A stretch of DNA of 64,000 bases from assembly GCA_963678205.1 (NCBI GenBank), contig OY782760.1:1178001-1242000 (forward strand), written 5' to 3'. The number at the start of each line of letters is the position of its first letter. Position 1 is the first letter of the stretch. The notes below the pieces were generated by a model. The model was not told the DNA's origin, searched no databases, and saw nothing but the letters and a program-made list of their open reading frames with translations. A program made the position numbers and the translations under genes. This document shows positions 61,166-64,000 of the stretch, piece by piece. Origin of the DNA: G963556115 sp963678205. GTDB taxonomy: Bacteria; Planctomycetota; SZUA-567.

Positions 61166-62662
61166 ATGGAGCAGGATTTGTTCTTATCGGCTAAGAATAT
61201 TTCAAAATATTTTGCTGGTACAATTGCTCTAAATAAAGTCGATATAGATTTGAGAAAAGGTGAGGTGCACTGCCTAGCTGGTATGAATGGCTGTGGTAAG
61301 AGTACTTTTATCAAAATTATTTCAGGGGTGTATACTCCAGAAAAAAATGCGCTTATTGAGTTTGATGACGCTAGCTACAGTAAGCTTACTCCAAGTCAGG
61401 CAATCAAAGAAGGGGTGCAGGTGATCTTTCAGGATCTTTCACTCTTTCCTAATCTAACAGTAGCAGAGAACATAGGTGTGAAGCAGTTTGCAAGTTCTTT
61501 ATTTGCTATTAATAAAAGAAAATCTCAAAGAGAGATAGCTCAGAAAGTTCTTGATGAATTAGGATTTACAATGGAACTTGATGTAAAGGTTGCCGACCTC
61601 TCCATTGCAAACAGGCAGATTATTGCTATTTGTAGAGCTATTGCAAATGATGGTAAGCTACTTGTTATGGATGAGCCTACAGCTTCACTTACTAGACAGG
61701 AAGTTCGTTCTCTTGAAAAAGTAGTAAAGACGCTTACAAAGAGAGGAATTACGATTGTATTTGTAAGTCATAGACTTGAAGAGGTATTGGATATCTCAGA
61801 CAGAGTAACAGTGCTTCGTGATGGTGTAAAAGTCGGAACTTATCCAGCTTCAGAGATGAATACTCAGAGGCTCGGTGAGCTTATGACTGGTATTAAAATT
61901 GAGAGCTCTATAAAAGAGCATGACTATAGTTCTAAAGAAAATATTATAGAGGTCAGAGGGCTTACCAGAAAAGATGAGTACTCTGATATTTCATTTAGCA
62001 TTAAAAAGGGTGAAGTTCTTGGGCTTGGAGGTTTGCTAGGAAGTGGTAGAACTGAGCTAGCTACAACACTCTTTGGAATTCATAAACCTGATAGCGGTGA
62101 GATTTTAGTAAAAGGGAAACCTGTATTCTTCAGGAATCATAGTGATGCAGTAAGTCAGCGTATTGGTTATGTTTCTGAAGACAGGCTCTCACTCGGTGCT
62201 ATTATGGAGCAGTCTATTGCAGATAATATCACGGTGTCAGTTCTTAATAAAATCTCATCTCGCAGAATAGGTGTTGTCCGTTCTAAAAGTGAGAGAGAGC
62301 AGATAAAGCACTGGATAAAAGAACTGTCTATTAAAATTGGCTTTGAAACAGAGCCGATTTCAACACTTTCAGGTGGTAATCAGCAAAAAGTAATGCTGGC
62401 AAAGTGGCTAGCTACTGATCCTGAACTGCTAATTTTAGATTCACCGACAGTTGGTGTTGATGTGAGTGCGAAGGCGAGTATCTATGCACTTGTAGATAAG
62501 CTTGCCTCTGCTGGTATGTCTATCCTTATGATATCTGATGAAGTACCTGAGTTATACTATAACTGTGACCGAGTACTTCACATGAAGGATGGTAAATTAA
62601 TAGGAGAATACGCTCCTAGGGAAATAGAAGAACATAAGTTAATGGAAATTATCAATGATTAA
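61166..62662 (+). CDS. Sugar ABC transporter ATP-binding protein (two ATPase domains)
   Basis: The 498-residue protein has two ABC domains, like RbsA/LsrA. Domain 1 has GMNGCGKST (Walker A), a signature region reading DLSIANRQ and LLVMDEPTASL (Walker B). Domain 2 has a weak Walker A (LLGSGRTEL) and a strong signature LSGGNQQKV with LLILDSPTVGVD. A degenerate second site is normal in this family. The start at 61166 follows AGAAGGAGAAGG; a longer frame to 61121 lacks a ribosome site. It overlaps the first permease gene by eight bases. Confidence 0.94.
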   Translation: MEQDLFLSAKNISKYFAGTIALNKVDIDLRKGEVHCLAGMNGCGKSTFIKIISGVYTPEKNALIEFDDASYSKLTPSQAIKEGVQVIFQDLSLFPNLTVAENIGVKQFASSLFAINKRKSQREIAQKVLDELGFTMELDVKVADLSIANRQIIAICRAIANDGKLLVMDEPTASLTRQEVRSLEKVVKTLTKRGITIVFVSHRLEEVLDISDRVTVLRDGVKVGTYPASEMNTQRLGELMTGIKIESSIKEHDYSSKENIIEVRGLTRKDEYSDISFSIKKGEVLGLGGLLGSGRTELATTLFGIHKPDSGEILVKGKPVFFRNHSDAVSQRIGYVSEDRLSLGAIMEQSIADNITVSVLNKISSRRIGVVRSKSEREQIKHWIKELSIKIGFETEPISTLSGGNQQKVMLAKWLATDPELLILDSPTVGVDVSAKASIYALVDKLASAGMSILMISDEVPELYYNCDRVLHMKDGKLIGEYAPREIEEHKLMEIIND

Positions 62663-63626
62663 AAATCTTTTTAACAGGATGGAATTCTTGATTGGTATTG
62701 TTATACTGATTCTGATAGTCGTGATGGCTTTTGGGAGTGCAAGCTTCTTCACTGTGCAGAATCTAATGTACCAGCTCGATGCATATTCAGGTGACATTAT
62801 CTTTGCAATGGGGTTGCTGGTTGTTTTGATTGCTGGTGGAATAGATATCTCATTCATGGCAACTGCAAGTGCTTCTGTATATATAGCTGCGAAATTAAGT
62901 CTTATTTATCATATAGAAAATCCAATTCTTGCTCTAGCTTGCATATCAGTTTCAGCAATTGCGTTTGGTTTGATAAATGCATTCTTTATTTATAACATGA
63001 AGATGGTTTCAATTATTGTAACTATCTCTATGCAGTCTGTAATATTTGGTCTGTTGATGTACTTTACAGATGGTAGACTTATTTATGACTTGCCAGAGTG
63101 GTGGGTCGAACCTACTAATTTGTATACTTTTGGCAGCTCAGGTAATTTATACTCTATTACGGTGCCGATCATGGTGCTTGCTCTGTGTATTGCTCTTACC
63201 ATATTTATACTTAACAAAACAAGTCTTGGTAAGCAGGTATATGCTCTTGGCGGTAATCAGGAGGCTGCTCATAGAATCGGTATAAACGTAGGTGTATTAC
63301 ATTACTTTGCATATGGTTATATGGGCTTTATGGCAGGTATTGCGGGATTTGTTCAGTCATACCGCAACAGTGAGATCAATCCTTCCGCACTAGTTGGTAA
63401 GGAACTTGATATTCTTGCTGCGGTTGTACTTGGTGGGGCTAGTCTTACAGGTGGTAAGGGAAGTGTGATAGGTACTATCCTCGGTATATCTCTTATTGCG
63501 ATTATTAAGAATGGTCTTAATCTTGCTGGTGTCAGTTCTTATTCATTCGATATTATTATTGGCCTATGTATACTGGTTGCTATTACAATTACTCATATTC
63601 ATGAGCGAAAGAAGAAATTGTCATAG
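62655..63626 (+). CDS. Sugar ABC transporter permease, first
   Basis: The 323-residue protein has the RbsC/LsrC-like layout of about ten membrane helices. Signatures are LLVVLIAGGIDISFMATAS, ALGGNQEAAHRIGINVG (cytoplasmic loop that meets the ATPase) and LAAVVLGGASLTGGKGSVIGTILG. It starts inside the ATPase gene, so the proteins are made at matched levels. Confidence 0.94.
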   Translation: MIKNLFNRMEFLIGIVILILIVVMAFGSASFFTVQNLMYQLDAYSGDIIFAMGLLVVLIAGGIDISFMATASASVYIAAKLSLIYHIENPILALACISVSAIAFGLINAFFIYNMKMVSIIVTISMQSVIFGLLMYFTDGRLIYDLPEWWVEPTNLYTFGSSGNLYSITVPIMVLALCIALTIFILNKTSLGKQVYALGGNQEAAHRIGINVGVLHYFAYGYMGFMAGIAGFVQSYRNSEINPSALVGKELDILAAVVLGGASLTGGKGSVIGTILGISLIAIIKNGLNLAGVSSYSFDIIIGLCILVAITITHIHERKKKLS

Positions 63627-63684
63627 CATGAGGATACTTGTTGTTAATGGTATAATAATTATTTAGATATATCTTGGAGATATT

Positions 63685-64000
63685 ATGTTAAATACAAAGA
63701 AGATTGATCCAGCAATGAGAAATCTCTTTCTTCTATGGTTTGCTGTAATTGCTTTCTTTACTTATATGAAAGGTGGTGAATTCCTTTCAGAGCAGACATT
63801 CCAGTCGATTGCATTTGTAATGCCGGAACTGGGACTTCTCACTCTTGCTATGTTTGCCCCTTTACTTAGTGGTGGATTTAATTTAGCTATTATTGTCATT
63901 GCTAATGTTACTTCATTATTTGGAATTGCTGTTTTTCATATTTTCCAAGTAAGTGAAATGAGTATTGGAATGCAGGGTTTGATGATTGCTGTAGTTTTTG
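63685..64000 (+). CDS. Sugar ABC transporter permease, second (3' truncated by window)
   Basis: An ATG at 63685 after TTGGAGA opens a frame that runs off the window (about 105 codons). It encodes MLNTKKIDPAMRNLFLLWFA, then hydrophobic helices and FAPLLSGGFNLAIIVIANVTS, a variant of the permease SGGIDLS motif. Two permease genes fit a heterodimeric importer. Confidence 0.85.
   Translation, partial: MLNTKKIDPAMRNLFLLWFAVIAFFTYMKGGEFLSEQTFQSIAFVMPELGLLTLAMFAPLLSGGFNLAIIVIANVTSLFGIAVFHIFQVSEMSIGMQGLMIAVVF

Noticed and set aside
1..64000. CRISPR arrays, prophage, insertion sequences and integrons
   Set aside because: I looked for regularly spaced repeats, phage structural or integrase genes and transposases on both strands and saw none.

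Overview
The window is an AT-rich chromosomal segment from a motile Gram-negative bacterium. The Gram-negative envelope is inferred from a DsbD, a parvulin-type chaperone with a signal peptide, TRAP and ABC binding proteins with signal peptides, and a signal-peptide CbiK. Two FHA or zinc-ribbon Ser/Thr kinases with large C-terminal regions, an HU protein with a histone-H1-like lysine/alanine/proline tail, and 850-residue flagellins would fit a member of the PVC/Lentisphaerota-like lineages. That placement is an inference and needs a phylogeny. No rRNA, transposase, CRISPR array or prophage was seen; the segment is mostly intact chromosomal genes with a few decayed ones.

Layout. 1-2.6 kb: the end of a RimK-like ATP-grasp gene, an adjoining GNAT gene, tRNA-Pro(TGG) and a cold-shock protein with a TTG start. 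2.6-4.7 kb (minus): a three-part SelD (cysteine-rich head, SelD core, AhpD-like tail) and aroQ. 4.8-16.8 kb: a hexuronate module, made of a TRAP transporter (dctP-dctQ-dctM), an LgoD-like dehydrogenase, uxaB and uxaA in one minus-strand run, plus uxaC. Each half has its own LacI regulator and its own palindromic operator family: four TGTAAGCGCTTACA-like sites upstream of dctP, and two ATGNCAACGTNGNCAT-like sites between uxaC and the second lacI. Together these genes would import a uronate and turn it into 2-keto-3-deoxygluconate.

16.9-26.5 kb: an FHA-kinase, a cobalamin-riboswitch-controlled secreted CbiK with its own promoter, a zinc-ribbon/kinase/TPR protein followed from upstream by a parvulin, and hisB. 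26.6-34.4 kb: housekeeping genes (TPR membrane protein, ilvD, HU-like protein, dut, uppP, ftsK). 34.5-41 kb: two nearly identical tandem giant flagellin genes, each behind its own sigma-28-like promoter and a long leader. 41.2-43 kb: a decayed membrane-protein gene with two in-frame stops, a His-rich secreted protein, and a perfect sigma-70 promoter with no clear gene behind it. 43-48 kb: a Trm112-like protein, an FGGY kinase homologue lacking its catalytic aspartates, an aldo/keto reductase and dsbD. 48.2-52 kb: a phosphotransferase-fold protein and a fliK-like hook-length gene. 52.2-57.4 kb: a plus-strand run of membrane protein, cinA, metallophosphoesterase, gatC, gatA and a DUF2062 protein. 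57.5-58.6 kb: a small helical protein and the remains of a GntR/FCD regulator. 58.6-64 kb: a ketose 3-epimerase-like gene divergent from a sugar ABC importer (binding protein, double ATPase, two permeases), the last gene running off the window.

The strongest observations are the operator families, the riboswitch with its promoter, the concerted evolution of the flagellin pair, the degenerate FGGY kinase, the three-part SelD and the decayed genes. I did not find a clearly new multi-gene system.
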